DNA of 64,000 nt from CAINVV01 sp031432175. Lineage in GTDB: Bacteria > Bacteroidota > Bacteroidia > Bacteroidales > Prolixibacteraceae. Shown here piece by piece: positions 44,099 through 54,419 of this stretch. Below the pieces are notes generated by a model. The model ran no database searches, had not been told where the DNA came from, and was given only the letters and a program-made list of their open reading frames with translations. The stretch lies in NCBI GenBank assembly GCA_964358545.1, contig CAYHQN010000004.1, forward strand, positions 19,003 through 83,002. Reading direction: 5' to 3'. Position numbers and translations under genes: made by a program. How positions within the stretch are numbered: position 1 is the stretch's first letter; the number at the start of each line of letters is the position of its first letter.

Positions 44099-47000
44099 AT
44101 GAAAAAAAACAAGTTAGTACGGGTTGCAATCATTATGCTACCTATGTTGCTTTTGTCGTTTTGGACCTATGCCCAATCCATTCGGGTAAAGGGTACGGTA
44201 ACCGACGAAGGCAGAACCCCGATGGCGGGAGTAAATGTAATCATCAAGGGAACAACTATTGGCATTGTTACTGATGCCAATGGAAAGTATCAGGTTGATA
44301 CCGATTCCAAATCAACGCTATCTTTCTCATTTATTGGGTATACAGCCAAGGACATTCTTGTAGCGAACCAAAAGGAGATCAACATCCAACTCCTCCCGGA
44401 CAATTTACAGGTAGATGAAGTAGTTGTTGTGGGATATGGTACGCAACGGAAAGAAGCTGTTACAGGTTCAGTTGCTTCAATGAAAGGGGATGTGATTCGC
44501 GAAATGCCATCTTCTAATATCTCACAAGCTTTGCAAGCACGTGTAGCAGGGGTGGATATGCAGCAAACCTCATCCAAACCAGGTGCCGTAATGCAAATCC
44601 GTATTCGCGGTACACGCTCGCTGAATGCCAGCAACGACCCGTTGGTGGTGCTCGACGGTGCCCCCTTTGCCGGGTCTATCGGAGATATCAGCTCCGACGA
44701 CATCAAGAGCATTGATATCCTGAAGGATGCCTCGGCAACTGCCATTTACGGCTCACGTGGTGCAAATGGTGTTATTTTGGTAACAACCAACAAAGGGCAA
44801 AAAGGGCAAAAAGCACAGTTTACCTATAACGGGTATTATGGCACGAGAAATGTTTTCGCCAAATACCCCATGATGAACGGCCCCGAATTTGTTGCCCTCC
44901 GTAAAGCAGCCGGTCTGTACTCAAACGGGGTGGATGAAGCCGATAATTTAAATATCGATTGGCAAGATTTGTTTTATAAATCAGGTATAGTAGAAAGCCA
45001 CGATTTAGGCGTTTCGGGTGGTACCGAAAAGGGCAGCTACAAGTTCGGGGTTGGCTACTACCGTGATGAAGCCGTATTACCCGGGCAGGACTACACGCGT
45101 TATTCTTTGCGCGCTTCCGTTGATCAGGAAATAGGCAAATATTTCCTCTTCGGCTTCACAACAAACAATAACTATTCTATTAATAACGGTGGAGGCTTAG
45201 GGTTATACGGTGTTTTAAGTCAGTCGCCTATTGTCAACCCATACAACGCTGATGGCATGTGGAAAAGAACTTTAAAGATGCCGTTGGATGAACAATGGAC
45301 CTATTCAAGAGATATCATAAATAATTTGGGCGATAAATGGAAAGACCAATCCAAAGCGTTTGGATCCTATAACACCCTATACGGTGAGGTAAAAATCCCC
45401 GGCGTTGAGGGCTTAAAGTTTCGCACCAACCTTAGTGCGAACTTCCGAATGAGTAACGGTGGGAACTACACAGGACAGGGTGTATTCGCTACTAACCCTA
45501 CGACCGTTTCAACTGCTTCTATCAGCAACTCGCTTATGACCAACTGGACAACTGAAAACATGTTGACCTACGACCACACCTTTGCCCTGAAGCATCGGTT
45601 GAATGCAGTCGCAATGTACTCTGCCGAGCAAACCAAAGCCAACAATTCACAAGCTTCGGCGAAGGATATTCCTTCCGATGCTTTCCAATTCTATAATCTG
45701 GGACAGGCAGCCGGCGAAATTACTATTAACCCTAGTTACCAGGGCTATCAGGTGAGTGGCTTGATGTCGTATATGGGACGCGTAATGTACTCTTATGAAG
45801 ACCGCTATATGCTGAGCGCTACCGTCCGATCGGATGCCTCCTCCAGGTTGGCGGAGGGACATAAGTGGCACACCTATACTGCAGTATCTGCCGGATGGAA
45901 TATCAAGAAAGAATCGTTTATGAAGGAGATCACCCCGATAGATATGTTGAAGTTGCGTGTAGGTTATGGACAAACTTCCAACCAATCTGTTAACCCCTAC
46001 GCAACACTTGGACTTTTAAGCACCAGACCATACAACTTCGGTAGTGCAACCTCCACCGGGTATTATGTGTCCCAATTGCCTAACTCTAACTTAGGATGGG
46101 AGTACTCAATCACTAAGAACTTAGGCCTGGACTTCTCACTCCTTAAAAACCGACTGTCAGGTACCGCAGAGTACTATATAACGGATACCAAAGATGTTCT
46201 GCTGAGTGTTGGCCTACCCGCCACTTCGGGTGTGAGCAGCTACATGGGAAATATAGGGGCAACCCAAAACAAAGGCTGGGAACTTTCGCTTAACGGCGTG
46301 ATATTGGACAACCTCAACGGCTGGAAATGGGATGCCGGTGTCAACATTTACGGCAACAAAAATAAACTGGTAGCCCTTGCTTCGGGGCAGACCAGAGACG
46401 AAGGAAACTGGTGGTTTGTAGGCTATCCTATTAATGTAATCTACGACTACAAGAAAATAGGGTTATGGCAGACGGGAGATCCATATCTGGGCACCTTGGT
46501 ACCGGGCGGAAATGTAGGTATGATTAAAGTGGAATATACCGGCGATTACAAAGCAGATGGTACACCGGCAAGGGCAATTGCTGCCGCCGACCGGCAAATT
46601 CTTGAACTGGATCCCGGTTTTCGGGGTGGTTTCAACACCCTCGTAGCTTATAAAGGATTTGACCTGAGTGTTGTCGGTGCCTTTCAAAGTGGCGGTACCC
46701 TCATCAGCACCCTCTACAATTCGTCTGGCTACCTCAATTTGCTGAGCGGTCGCAGGGGGAACGTAAAGGTGGATTACTGGACAACAACAAACACCGAAGC
46801 CAAGTATCCAAAACCAGGTGGCTTGGCAGATGGCGACAATCCAAAATATGGCAGTACCCTGGGTTACTTCAACGCATCTTTTGTTAAGATTCGTGCCATT
46901 ACACTTGCGTATAATCTGGACCAAAAATGGTTGCGTAAAGCCGGTATTCAAAAATTGCGGCTGTACTGCACCGCACAGAACCCATTTGTGCTGTTCTCAC

Positions 47001-47152
47001 CTTATAAAAAAGAAACAGGTATGGACCCTGAAACCAACTCATACGGCAATGAAAACTCGGCTGTAGCTACATACAAGAGAAGTCTGTTGACTATAGGCAC
47101 TAACACGCCCGCAACCCGTAACTACATTATTGGCATCAATTTAACATTCTAA
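44099..47152 (+). CDS. SusC-family TonB-dependent transporter (2), xylan locus
   Basis: Start set at ATG 44099 (MKKNKLVRVAIIMLPMLLLS, signal peptide to WTYAQ); the ATG at 44078 adds seven non-signal residues. 1017 residues: CarboxypepD_reg-like domain (IRVKGTVTDEGRTPMAGVNV), plug (VDEVVVVGYGTQRKEAVTGS, IRIRGTRSLNASNDPLVVLD) and barrel ending NYIIGINLTF. Imports xylan fragments with the SusD protein encoded 11 bp downstream. The 286-bp region upstream is the expected HTCS target; no clear dyad stood out there. Confidence 0.93.
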   Translation: MKKNKLVRVAIIMLPMLLLSFWTYAQSIRVKGTVTDEGRTPMAGVNVIIKGTTIGIVTDANGKYQVDTDSKSTLSFSFIGYTAKDILVANQKEINIQLLPDNLQVDEVVVVGYGTQRKEAVTGSVASMKGDVIREMPSSNISQALQARVAGVDMQQTSSKPGAVMQIRIRGTRSLNASNDPLVVLDGAPFAGSIGDISSDDIKSIDILKDASATAIYGSRGANGVILVTTNKGQKGQKAQFTYNGYYGTRNVFAKYPMMNGPEFVALRKAAGLYSNGVDEADNLNIDWQDLFYKSGIVESHDLGVSGGTEKGSYKFGVGYYRDEAVLPGQDYTRYSLRASVDQEIGKYFLFGFTTNNNYSINNGGGLGLYGVLSQSPIVNPYNADGMWKRTLKMPLDEQWTYSRDIINNLGDKWKDQSKAFGSYNTLYGEVKIPGVEGLKFRTNLSANFRMSNGGNYTGQGVFATNPTTVSTASISNSLMTNWTTENMLTYDHTFALKHRLNAVAMYSAEQTKANNSQASAKDIPSDAFQFYNLGQAAGEITINPSYQGYQVSGLMSYMGRVMYSYEDRYMLSATVRSDASSRLAEGHKWHTYTAVSAGWNIKKESFMKEITPIDMLKLRVGYGQTSNQSVNPYATLGLLSTRPYNFGSATSTGYYVSQLPNSNLGWEYSITKNLGLDFSLLKNRLSGTAEYYITDTKDVLLSVGLPATSGVSSYMGNIGATQNKGWELSLNGVILDNLNGWKWDAGVNIYGNKNKLVALASGQTRDEGNWWFVGYPINVIYDYKKIGLWQTGDPYLGTLVPGGNVGMIKVEYTGDYKADGTPARAIAAADRQILELDPGFRGGFNTLVAYKGFDLSVVGAFQSGGTLISTLYNSSGYLNLLSGRRGNVKVDYWTTTNTEAKYPKPGGLADGDNPKYGSTLGYFNASFVKIRAITLAYNLDQKWLRKAGIQKLRLYCTAQNPFVLFSPYKKETGMDPETNSYGNENSAVATYKRSLLTIGTNTPATRNYIIGINLTF

Positions 47153-47163
47153 AAAAGATAACG

Positions 47164-49083
47164 ATGAAACGTTTACATATAAAAACTTCAATAGGAACAG
47201 TCCTGATGACGTTGTTCCTGATGGGATGTTCAGATATTTTGACCGAACAGCCGCGCAGTATTTATACACCCGAATTTTTCAAAACCCAGGCTGGAGTTAT
47301 GGGAGGATTAACCTCGATGTACGCCCACCTGCGCTACATATACGGACAAGCCTATTACTACAACACCAACCTTACAGGTACCGATGAAGCAACATGGGCA
47401 CAGAGTGCGGATGCAAACTTTAAGGACATGGACCTTTCCGGCGTGGGGTCGGTTACTCCCAGCAGTAGCCGTACAGATGTATTGTGGGGAACCGCATTTC
47501 CTAACATCAATACCGCCAGTGGTATTATTGAAAATGCTGCTGTAGTAGGAACTATTTCGAATGCACTGATTGCCGAAGCCAAATTTTTCCGCGCGTTCGA
47601 CTACTTTTTGCTGGTACAAACGTTCGGCGGCGTGCCTTTGGATTTGGGCTCAGGGGAACTTAAGTTCAACACGACTCCTTCGAGAACTTCTGTGCGCAAT
47701 ACCGTACCGCAGGTCTATACCAAAGCCATATTCCCGGACTTGTTGACAGCAATAAACGATTTGCCGGCAACCGGACGTGTAACCGGAGGTGTAACCAAAA
47801 CGGTTGCCCGCCTTTATTTGGCAAAAGCCTACCTGACCTACGGATGGTGGCTGCAAAACCCCAACAACATTCCAACCTATCCGGCGAGTGACCGTACCGA
47901 CCCTGCCGGACGTAATGCCGCGTGGTATTATCAGCAGGCATACGATGTGGCAACATCTGCCATTGGCGATCCGGGATCTTTTGTCTTACAGTCAACATTC
48001 TATGATGTTAACCTTGGGTCAAACGACCGCAACAAAGAAATACTACTGTATGCCGACCACACGGAGGCAAGCGAATTTTATAACGCAAGCAGCCTTACTT
48101 ATAGCAATGGTGCCGCTCCGGAAAATTTTGCCGGTTGGATGATGACGTGGAACTATACAAACATCAGAAGTTCCGGCGTAAGTTCTGTTCAGCGTGAAGC
48201 ATCACAACCCCTGGGACGTCCGTGGACACGTATGTGCCCCACTATCGGCGTAATCACAAACACCTTTGCCGACAAAACGAATGATTCCAGATACGATGGC
48301 ACCTTTACATCCGTTTACCGTGGCAACTGGAATAAAGCTGGCAACACAAGTGCAACATTGGTTAATGCAAACGGTTTGGCTGTTGCACCAGGTGGTGCAA
48401 TACTAACTTTCTTGAATGCGGATGATCCATCTATCGTTTACGCAAAAGCAACTGCCAATATCGGTGCAGGTGTATTACCAGGAAGAGCCGATTTTGTGAT
48501 AGCGCCGAGCGGCATAAGCAGGATAGTATATCCGGGGCTATGGAAGCTTGGCCCCTATCGCACCGATAGTGGCACCGGATTGGGACAACCAAATGCCGCC
48601 AGTACCCGTCCTTACAACATTGCCAAATTCTCTGAACTCTACCTGATAGCTGCCGAAGCGGCTGTGAAGGGTGCAACTACACAAGCAGGTAAAAGTGCCA
48701 GGGAATTAATTAATGTTATTCGTGCACGTGCCGGAAAATGGCGTTGGGACAACAACGGAAATGCCGCCAAAGTGCAGGACAATGGTGCTGCCATGACTGC
48801 TGCCACACCGGCAACCATTGATATTAACTATATTTTGGCAGAACGTTCGCGTGAATATTTCGGTGAAGGTTATCGATGGTTCGATTTGGTACGTACGCAA
48901 AAATGGACAGAAATCGCTTCCACTTACCAAATTTGTGGCATCAATACCGGAGATCATACGCCAGCAACGGTTACGCGCACGATTTCACCATATCTCTATC
49001 TGCGTCCCATACCTACAGGTCAGCTTGATGGCATGGAAATGACAACTGAAGAAAAAGCTGCTTATCAAAACCCGGGATATTAA
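47164..49083 (+). CDS. SusD-family xylan-binding lipoprotein (2)
   Basis: 639 residues. Lipoprotein signal with lipobox MTLFLMGCSD; start ATG 47164. SusD features: LTEQPRSIYTPEFFKTQAG, AEAKFFRAFDYFLLVQTFGG, ELYLIAAEAAVKG, INVIRARAG, and the C-terminal ILAERSREYFGEGYRWFDLV, YLRPIPTGQLDG...YQNPGY. Longer than the common ~550 residues. It sits on the surface over the SusC barrel and binds the polysaccharide. Followed by a long hairpin before GH115. Confidence 0.92.
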   Translation: MKRLHIKTSIGTVLMTLFLMGCSDILTEQPRSIYTPEFFKTQAGVMGGLTSMYAHLRYIYGQAYYYNTNLTGTDEATWAQSADANFKDMDLSGVGSVTPSSSRTDVLWGTAFPNINTASGIIENAAVVGTISNALIAEAKFFRAFDYFLLVQTFGGVPLDLGSGELKFNTTPSRTSVRNTVPQVYTKAIFPDLLTAINDLPATGRVTGGVTKTVARLYLAKAYLTYGWWLQNPNNIPTYPASDRTDPAGRNAAWYYQQAYDVATSAIGDPGSFVLQSTFYDVNLGSNDRNKEILLYADHTEASEFYNASSLTYSNGAAPENFAGWMMTWNYTNIRSSGVSSVQREASQPLGRPWTRMCPTIGVITNTFADKTNDSRYDGTFTSVYRGNWNKAGNTSATLVNANGLAVAPGGAILTFLNADDPSIVYAKATANIGAGVLPGRADFVIAPSGISRIVYPGLWKLGPYRTDSGTGLGQPNAASTRPYNIAKFSELYLIAAEAAVKGATTQAGKSARELINVIRARAGKWRWDNNGNAAKVQDNGAAMTAATPATIDINYILAERSREYFGEGYRWFDLVRTQKWTEIASTYQICGINTGDHTPATVTRTISPYLYLRPIPTGQLDGMEMTTEEKAAYQNPGY

Positions 49084-49149
49084 TTTTTCGGATAGTTTTA
49101 CAATTATTTGCTGAAAACTATGTAATTCATTTAACAGAAAGACTTAGTA

Positions 49150-49217
49150 GTGTGAAAAATCAGAGAGGGATATCGTCCGATTACCAATCGTTCGGGTCCC
49201 TTTCTAATTTTTCACAC
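49150..49217 (+). promoter_or_regulatory. Long hairpin between susD and the GH115 gene
   Basis: GTGTGAAAAAT (49150-49160) pairs with ATTTTTCACAC (49207-49217). After one mismatch, AGAGAGGGA (49162-49170) pairs with TCCCTTTCT (49197-49205, one G-T), with a third stem CGATT/AATCG at the tip. No T-run follows, so it looks more like an RNA-processing or stability element than a simple terminator. It separates the SusCD genes from the enzyme genes. Confidence 0.8.
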
Positions 49218-49259
49218 AATAAACCTATAAATTACAATCCCACTATAAACTAAACAAAA

Positions 49260-52181
49260 ATGGCTAATCGACCCAAATTTTTCTCGAAAGCTACCCGACT
49301 TCAGGTTTTCAACAAGTCGCTGATTGTATTTTTAACGATTACCACAATTGCATTGAACACTAATAAATTGTTAGCCAATGAATTGGGGCGAAAACTTGGA
49401 TCCCTAATATCCACAACTCCTGACAAAGGATCATTTTCACTTATATCAAACGATAAATCCGCTGCACTAACTTATTCTTCCAACGATTTTGCGGGTGTTG
49501 CAAAGGCGATGAATTACTTCAAATCAGACCTGAAAATGGTCTCCGGGAACGAGCCTCAACTTGCTGTTGATGCACTTCCTGCTGCATCACAACTGGTGAT
49601 TGCCGGAACTCTTGGGCATAGCAAACTAATTGATCAGCTTGTTAGTGAAAAGAAAATTGATTTAAGCATATTGAACGGGAAATGGGAACAATTCATCATT
49701 CAGGTGGTTGAATATCCGTTCCCGGGAATAGAAAAGGCGTTGATAATCGCAGGAAGCGACAAGCGAGGGACCATTTTCGGGATTTTTGAACTGTCGAAAC
49801 AAATGGGTGTTTCACCTTGGCATTGGTGGGCCGACGTCCCGGTTGAAACTCAATCAAATATCTATGTGAAAGCGCAACCTTTTACACTGGGCGAACCTGC
49901 AGTAAAATACCGTGGCATTTTCCTGAACGACGAAGAACCGGCTCTCGGTCGTTGGGCCGTTGAGAAATTCGGAGGGTTTAACAGTCAATTTTACGAAAAA
50001 CTGTTTGAACTGGTGCTGCGAATGAAATCAAATTTCGTGTGGCCTGCCATGTGGTGGGGAGCTTTCAATAGCAACGATCCGAAAAACACCCAATTGGCTG
50101 ATGACATGGGAATTGTGATGGGCACTTCGCACCACGAACCGATGAACCGTGCCCATGCCGAATGGAAACCATTTGGCGGCAAAGAATGGAATTATGAGAA
50201 AAACCCGGAACAACTGCGTAAGTTCTGGACGGAGGGCATTGAACGTACCAAAAACGTTGAAACAATTGTGACCCTTGCCATGCGGGGCGACGGCGATATG
50301 GCCATGTCGGAAGGCACCAATGTGGCGTTGCTCCAGAAGATTGTTGAGGACCAGCGAAAAATTATTTCTGACGTTGCAAAAAAGCCAATCACTGAAACGC
50401 CGCAGGTATGGGCGCTTTACAAAGAAGTTCAGGATTATTACGACAACGGAATGCGCGTTCCTGATGATGTAACATTGCTACTCTGCGATGACAACTGGGG
50501 TAACATCCGCAAACTGCCAAAACCCGGTGAAGCAAAGCGCTCCGGTGGATATGGAATTTACTACCATTTTGATTATGTGGGTGATCCACGTAACTACAAG
50601 TGGCTCAATACAACACAAATTCAACGCACCTGGGAACAGATGAACCTGGCCTACCGCCATGGCGTTGACAGAATTTGGGTAGTGAATGTGGGCGACCTGA
50701 AACCGATGGAATTTCCCATCGAATTCTTCCTCGATTTCGCATGGAACCCCGATCAGTGGCCCGCCGATAAGCTGTTTGAATATACCCGCCAATGGGCAGA
50801 GAATCAGTTTGGAGCGAAATACGCTACCGAAATTGCCTCATTGCTCAACGATTATACCCGTTTCAACAGTCGAAGGAAACCCGAATTACTCGAACCAACC
50901 ACATATAGTTTGACCAATTACGCAGAAGCTGAACGAATTGCAAATGAATACAATGCGCTTGCCGATAAAGCAAAGTCATTCTTCGAAAAAATGCCAGCCA
51001 AATACAAAGATGCTTTCTATCAATTGGTTTTGCATCCAGTTGCAGCTTGCGCCAATTTAAACGATTTGTATGTTACAGTTGGTAAAAATCGGATGTACGC
51101 AGCTCAAGGCAGGGTTTCGGCCAACGACATGGCTGAAAAGGCAAAACAATTGTATCAAACAGATGCTGAAATGTCGGATTTCTACAACAAGAAACTTGCC
51201 GGAGGAAAGTGGAACCACATGATGGATCAAACCCATATTGGCTATACTTACTGGCAGCAACCTAATAAAAATTCGATGCCAAAAGTTGAAACCATCGTTG
51301 TGAAACAAAGCGCTGAAATGGGTATTGCCATTGAAGGATCGGACAAATGGTGGCCAGAAAGTACTGAAAAAGCAATACTTCCGCAACTAGACCCCATTCA
51401 GAATAAACGTTTTTATATTGATGTGTTTAACCGTGGCTCGCAACCTTTTGATGTAGTGATTAAGTCTGCTTCGAAACAGATAAAAGTTTCAGCGCCCAAA
51501 GCCGGAATTGACAAAGAGTTGCGCATTTGGGTGGAAGCCGACTGGAAGAAAATGTCAAAAGCCATTACTGAAGTTCCTATAACCATTTCCGGAGCAGGGA
51601 AAACGGTTGAAGTGATTGCCGTACTCAATCCTTTGCCGAATATTAACCGCAAAGAACATGGTTTTGCTGAAAGTAATGGTTATATCGCCATCGAGGCAGA
51701 ACATTATACTAACCTTATAAACAAGGGCGAAGCCGGTTGGCAAAAGGTTCCCGGTTTGGGGAGGACTTTGTCGGCCATGATGCCGGTACCGGTTAATTCC
51801 CTATCAATTGCACTTGATCAAAATTCACCCCGAATGGAATACTATGTTCTGTTCGACACATCCGGAGAAGTAACGGTTTCGACTTTGCTATCACCTACCC
51901 TGAATATATACAACAACATGGGCCTTTGTTTTGCTGTTTCGCTCGATGATGAACAACCTCAGATTGTGAATATTCACAAAGGAAAAACCAATCAGGATTG
52001 GCAAGAATCGGTTCGTTGCAACATTGTTGAATTGAAAACAAAGCACACCATTGGAAAAGCAGGAAAACACATCCTAAAACTCTGGATGATCGATCCGGGA
52101 ATTGTACTTCAGCGCATCCTTATCGACTGCGGTGGATTAAAACCTTCTTATTTAGGCCCATTGGAATCGAAGAAAAATTAA
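49260..52181 (+). CDS. GH115 xylan alpha-1,2-glucuronidase
   Basis: 973 residues. Signal sequence to LLANELG (~42), an N-terminal GH115 domain with VIAGTLGHSKLIDQL and AGSDKRGTIFGIFELSKQMG, then the catalytic barrel (PWHWWADVPVETQSN, KYRGIFLNDEEPALGRWAVE, FVWPAMWWGAFNSNDP, GIVMGTSHHEPMNRAHAEW, VTLAMRGDGDMAMSEGT), and the C-terminal GH115 region (GYIAIEAEHYTNLINKG). Releases (4-O-methyl)glucuronic acid from glucuronoxylan. The length fits the family. First enzyme of the GH115-GH43-GH10 run; the hairpin upstream may set its level relative to SusCD. Confidence 0.93.
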   Translation: MANRPKFFSKATRLQVFNKSLIVFLTITTIALNTNKLLANELGRKLGSLISTTPDKGSFSLISNDKSAALTYSSNDFAGVAKAMNYFKSDLKMVSGNEPQLAVDALPAASQLVIAGTLGHSKLIDQLVSEKKIDLSILNGKWEQFIIQVVEYPFPGIEKALIIAGSDKRGTIFGIFELSKQMGVSPWHWWADVPVETQSNIYVKAQPFTLGEPAVKYRGIFLNDEEPALGRWAVEKFGGFNSQFYEKLFELVLRMKSNFVWPAMWWGAFNSNDPKNTQLADDMGIVMGTSHHEPMNRAHAEWKPFGGKEWNYEKNPEQLRKFWTEGIERTKNVETIVTLAMRGDGDMAMSEGTNVALLQKIVEDQRKIISDVAKKPITETPQVWALYKEVQDYYDNGMRVPDDVTLLLCDDNWGNIRKLPKPGEAKRSGGYGIYYHFDYVGDPRNYKWLNTTQIQRTWEQMNLAYRHGVDRIWVVNVGDLKPMEFPIEFFLDFAWNPDQWPADKLFEYTRQWAENQFGAKYATEIASLLNDYTRFNSRRKPELLEPTTYSLTNYAEAERIANEYNALADKAKSFFEKMPAKYKDAFYQLVLHPVAACANLNDLYVTVGKNRMYAAQGRVSANDMAEKAKQLYQTDAEMSDFYNKKLAGGKWNHMMDQTHIGYTYWQQPNKNSMPKVETIVVKQSAEMGIAIEGSDKWWPESTEKAILPQLDPIQNKRFYIDVFNRGSQPFDVVIKSASKQIKVSAPKAGIDKELRIWVEADWKKMSKAITEVPITISGAGKTVEVIAVLNPLPNINRKEHGFAESNGYIAIEAEHYTNLINKGEAGWQKVPGLGRTLSAMMPVPVNSLSIALDQNSPRMEYYVLFDTSGEVTVSTLLSPTLNIYNNMGLCFAVSLDDEQPQIVNIHKGKTNQDWQESVRCNIVELKTKHTIGKAGKHILKLWMIDPGIVLQRILIDCGGLKPSYLGPLESKKN

Positions 52182-52200
52182 ACCAATAAAATAGAATAAA

Positions 52201-53238
52201 ATGAAAAGAATTAACCTTCTTGCCATTGTTCTGATGGCAATTACAATAACTACGGCAAATGCCCAAATTAAACAGAAACCAAGGTATTTGGTGAAAGACC
52301 TTTACATTGCCGATCCTTCCGCCCATCTCTTCAATGGAAAAATCTACGTTTACCCATCGCACGATATTGAAGCAGGAATTCCGGAGAATGACAAAGGCGA
52401 CCATTTTGATATGCGCGATTATCATGTTTTTTCGATGGAAAACATTGATGGAAAAGTAACTGATCACGGTGTGGTTCTTGATGTAAAACAGGTTCCATGG
52501 GCCGGAAGGCAAATGTGGGCACCCGATGCCGCATTCAAAAATGGCAAATATTACCTCTATTTCCCGGCAAAAGATAAAACGGACATTTTTAGGATTGGTG
52601 TTGCAATAAGCGATAAACCTGAAGGTCCATTTAAACCGGAGACCAACCCAATCATCGGAAGTTTCAGTATCGACCCGGCAGTTTTCACCGATACCGACGG
52701 GAAAAGCTATATGTATTTTGGAGGGATCTGGGGAGGACAGTTGCAGCGTTACCGCAATGGGAAAGCCATTGAATGTGGGGCTCAACCTGCTGCTGATCAA
52801 CCAGCCCTGAGTCCGCAGGTTGCTTTGATGAGCAAAGACATGCTACAGTTTGCAGAAAGTGCCAAAAATATTGAGATTCTTGGGCCAGACGGCAAACCGT
52901 TCAAATCGGGCGATAATGACAGACGCTTTTTTGAGGCTTCGTGGATGCACAAATACAATGGCAAATATTATTTTTCCTATTCAACCGGCGATACACACAA
53001 GTTGTGTTACGCCACCGGAAATAATCCTTACGGACCCTTTACCTATCAGGGGGTTATCCTGACACCGGTAGTTGGTTGGACCTCTCATCATTCCATCGTA
53101 GAATTCAAAGGGAAATGGTACTTGTTCTATCACGACAGCAAACCTTCAGGAGGAAAAACATGGTTGCGCAGTGTAAAAGTTGTGGAGCTGAATTACAATG
53201 CTAACGGTACAATCAAAACACTTGAGGGAACTGACTAA
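52201..53238 (+). CDS. GH43-family glycosidase (xylosidase/arabinofuranosidase)
   Basis: 345 residues. Signal peptide to TANAQ. Five-bladed propeller with the three GH43 carboxylates: base Asp38 in LYIADPSAH, pKa-modulating Asp158 in SFSIDPAVF, and acid Glu245 in RRFFEASWMHK. WAPDAAFKNGKYYLYFP is the usual third blade strand. Cuts xylose or arabinose from xylan oligosaccharides with inversion. Lies 19 bp after GH115 and 22 bp before GH10. Choice between xylosidase and arabinofuranosidase cannot be made by eye. Confidence 0.92.
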   Translation: MKRINLLAIVLMAITITTANAQIKQKPRYLVKDLYIADPSAHLFNGKIYVYPSHDIEAGIPENDKGDHFDMRDYHVFSMENIDGKVTDHGVVLDVKQVPWAGRQMWAPDAAFKNGKYYLYFPAKDKTDIFRIGVAISDKPEGPFKPETNPIIGSFSIDPAVFTDTDGKSYMYFGGIWGGQLQRYRNGKAIECGAQPAADQPALSPQVALMSKDMLQFAESAKNIEILGPDGKPFKSGDNDRRFFEASWMHKYNGKYYFSYSTGDTHKLCYATGNNPYGPFTYQGVILTPVVGWTSHHSIVEFKGKWYLFYHDSKPSGGKTWLRSVKVVELNYNANGTIKTLEGTD

Positions 53239-53260
53239 TTATTTAAGATAATAAAATAAG

Positions 53261-54403
53261 ATGAACCTAAAGTTAATACCACGTATTTCGTCGACGGCAC
53301 TGATCCTGTTGATTTGCCTTCCAGCATTTTCAACAAACAAAGGAAAAGGGATGAAAGATCTCTTCCAGGGGAAGTTTTACATCGGAACAGCCATGAATGC
53401 CGGGCATATAACAGGGAAGGATACCTCCGCTATCCGGATTATCAAGCAACAGTTCAATTCCATTACGGCTGACAACTGCATGAAATGCGGACCACTTCAA
53501 CCTGAAGAAGGAAAGTTTAATTTCAAGCTCTCTGACCAGTTTGTTGAATTCGGAATGCAGAATCAAATGTTTATTGTCGGGCATTGCCTGGTGTGGCATT
53601 CGCAGGCCCCCAAATGGTTTTTTGTGGATGAAAAGGGCAACGATGTTTCACGGGAAGTGTTGATCAGCCGAATAAAAAACCACATTCAAACCGTCGTTGG
53701 TCGGTATAAAGGCAAGGTAAAAGGCTGGGATGTGGTGAATGAAGCCATTCTGGACAATGGCTCATGGCGCCAGAGCAAACTTTTCACCATCATTGGTCCC
53801 GATTATGTAAAGCTGGCTTTTCAGTTCGCACATGAGGCAGATCCGGATGCTGAACTTTATTACAACGATTATTCGATGGCGCTTCCCGGTAGGCGCGAAG
53901 GGGTGGTAAAAATGGTGAAAGAACTTCAGAAAGACGGAATCCGGATCAATGGAATCGGGATGCAGGGCCATTGCAGCCTGGATTTCCCGAAGATTGAAGA
54001 ATTCGAAAAAAGCTTATTGGCTTTTGCCAGTCTGGGTGTTAAGGTGATGATTACCGAAATGGATATTTCGGCCCTGCCAAGTCCAAAAGACAATAAGGGT
54101 GCCGATGTTGATTCACGGGTCGAATACAAGAATGAGCTGAATCCCTATACCAAAGGGTTACCGGAAGAAGTTGAAAAAGCCCATGCCAAACGTTACCAGG
54201 AATTCTTTGATCTGTTCCTGAAACACCAGGACAAAATCAGCCGGGTAACCTTATGGGGAGTGCAGGACGGTCAATCGTGGAAAAACAATTTCCCGGTTCC
54301 CGGACGGACTGACTATCCGCTTCTTTTCGATCGCAACTATCAACCCAAAAGTTTTATAACAAGTTTGCTTGCAGGAGATAAAGCGGGCAAACCCAAAAGG
54401 TGA
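53261..54403 (+). CDS. GH10 endo-1,4-beta-xylanase
   Basis: 380 residues with a signal sequence to ~25 (LLICLPAFS). Retaining TIM-barrel enzyme: acid/base Glu161 in GWDVVNEAILDNG and nucleophile Glu266 in VMITEMDISAL. Also FNSITADNCMKCGPLQPEEG, GHCLVWHSQAPKWF and the C-terminal VTLWGVQDGQSWKNNFP. Cuts the xylan backbone; without an extra binding module or lipobox it is probably periplasmic or carried out by another route. In the GH115-GH43-GH10 operon it marks the substrate as xylan. Confidence 0.95.
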   Translation: MNLKLIPRISSTALILLICLPAFSTNKGKGMKDLFQGKFYIGTAMNAGHITGKDTSAIRIIKQQFNSITADNCMKCGPLQPEEGKFNFKLSDQFVEFGMQNQMFIVGHCLVWHSQAPKWFFVDEKGNDVSREVLISRIKNHIQTVVGRYKGKVKGWDVVNEAILDNGSWRQSKLFTIIGPDYVKLAFQFAHEADPDAELYYNDYSMALPGRREGVVKMVKELQKDGIRINGIGMQGHCSLDFPKIEEFEKSLLAFASLGVKVMITEMDISALPSPKDNKGADVDSRVEYKNELNPYTKGLPEEVEKAHAKRYQEFFDLFLKHQDKISRVTLWGVQDGQSWKNNFPVPGRTDYPLLFDRNYQPKSFITSLLAGDKAGKPKR

Positions 54404-54419
54404 CCATTAAAAATAACAG

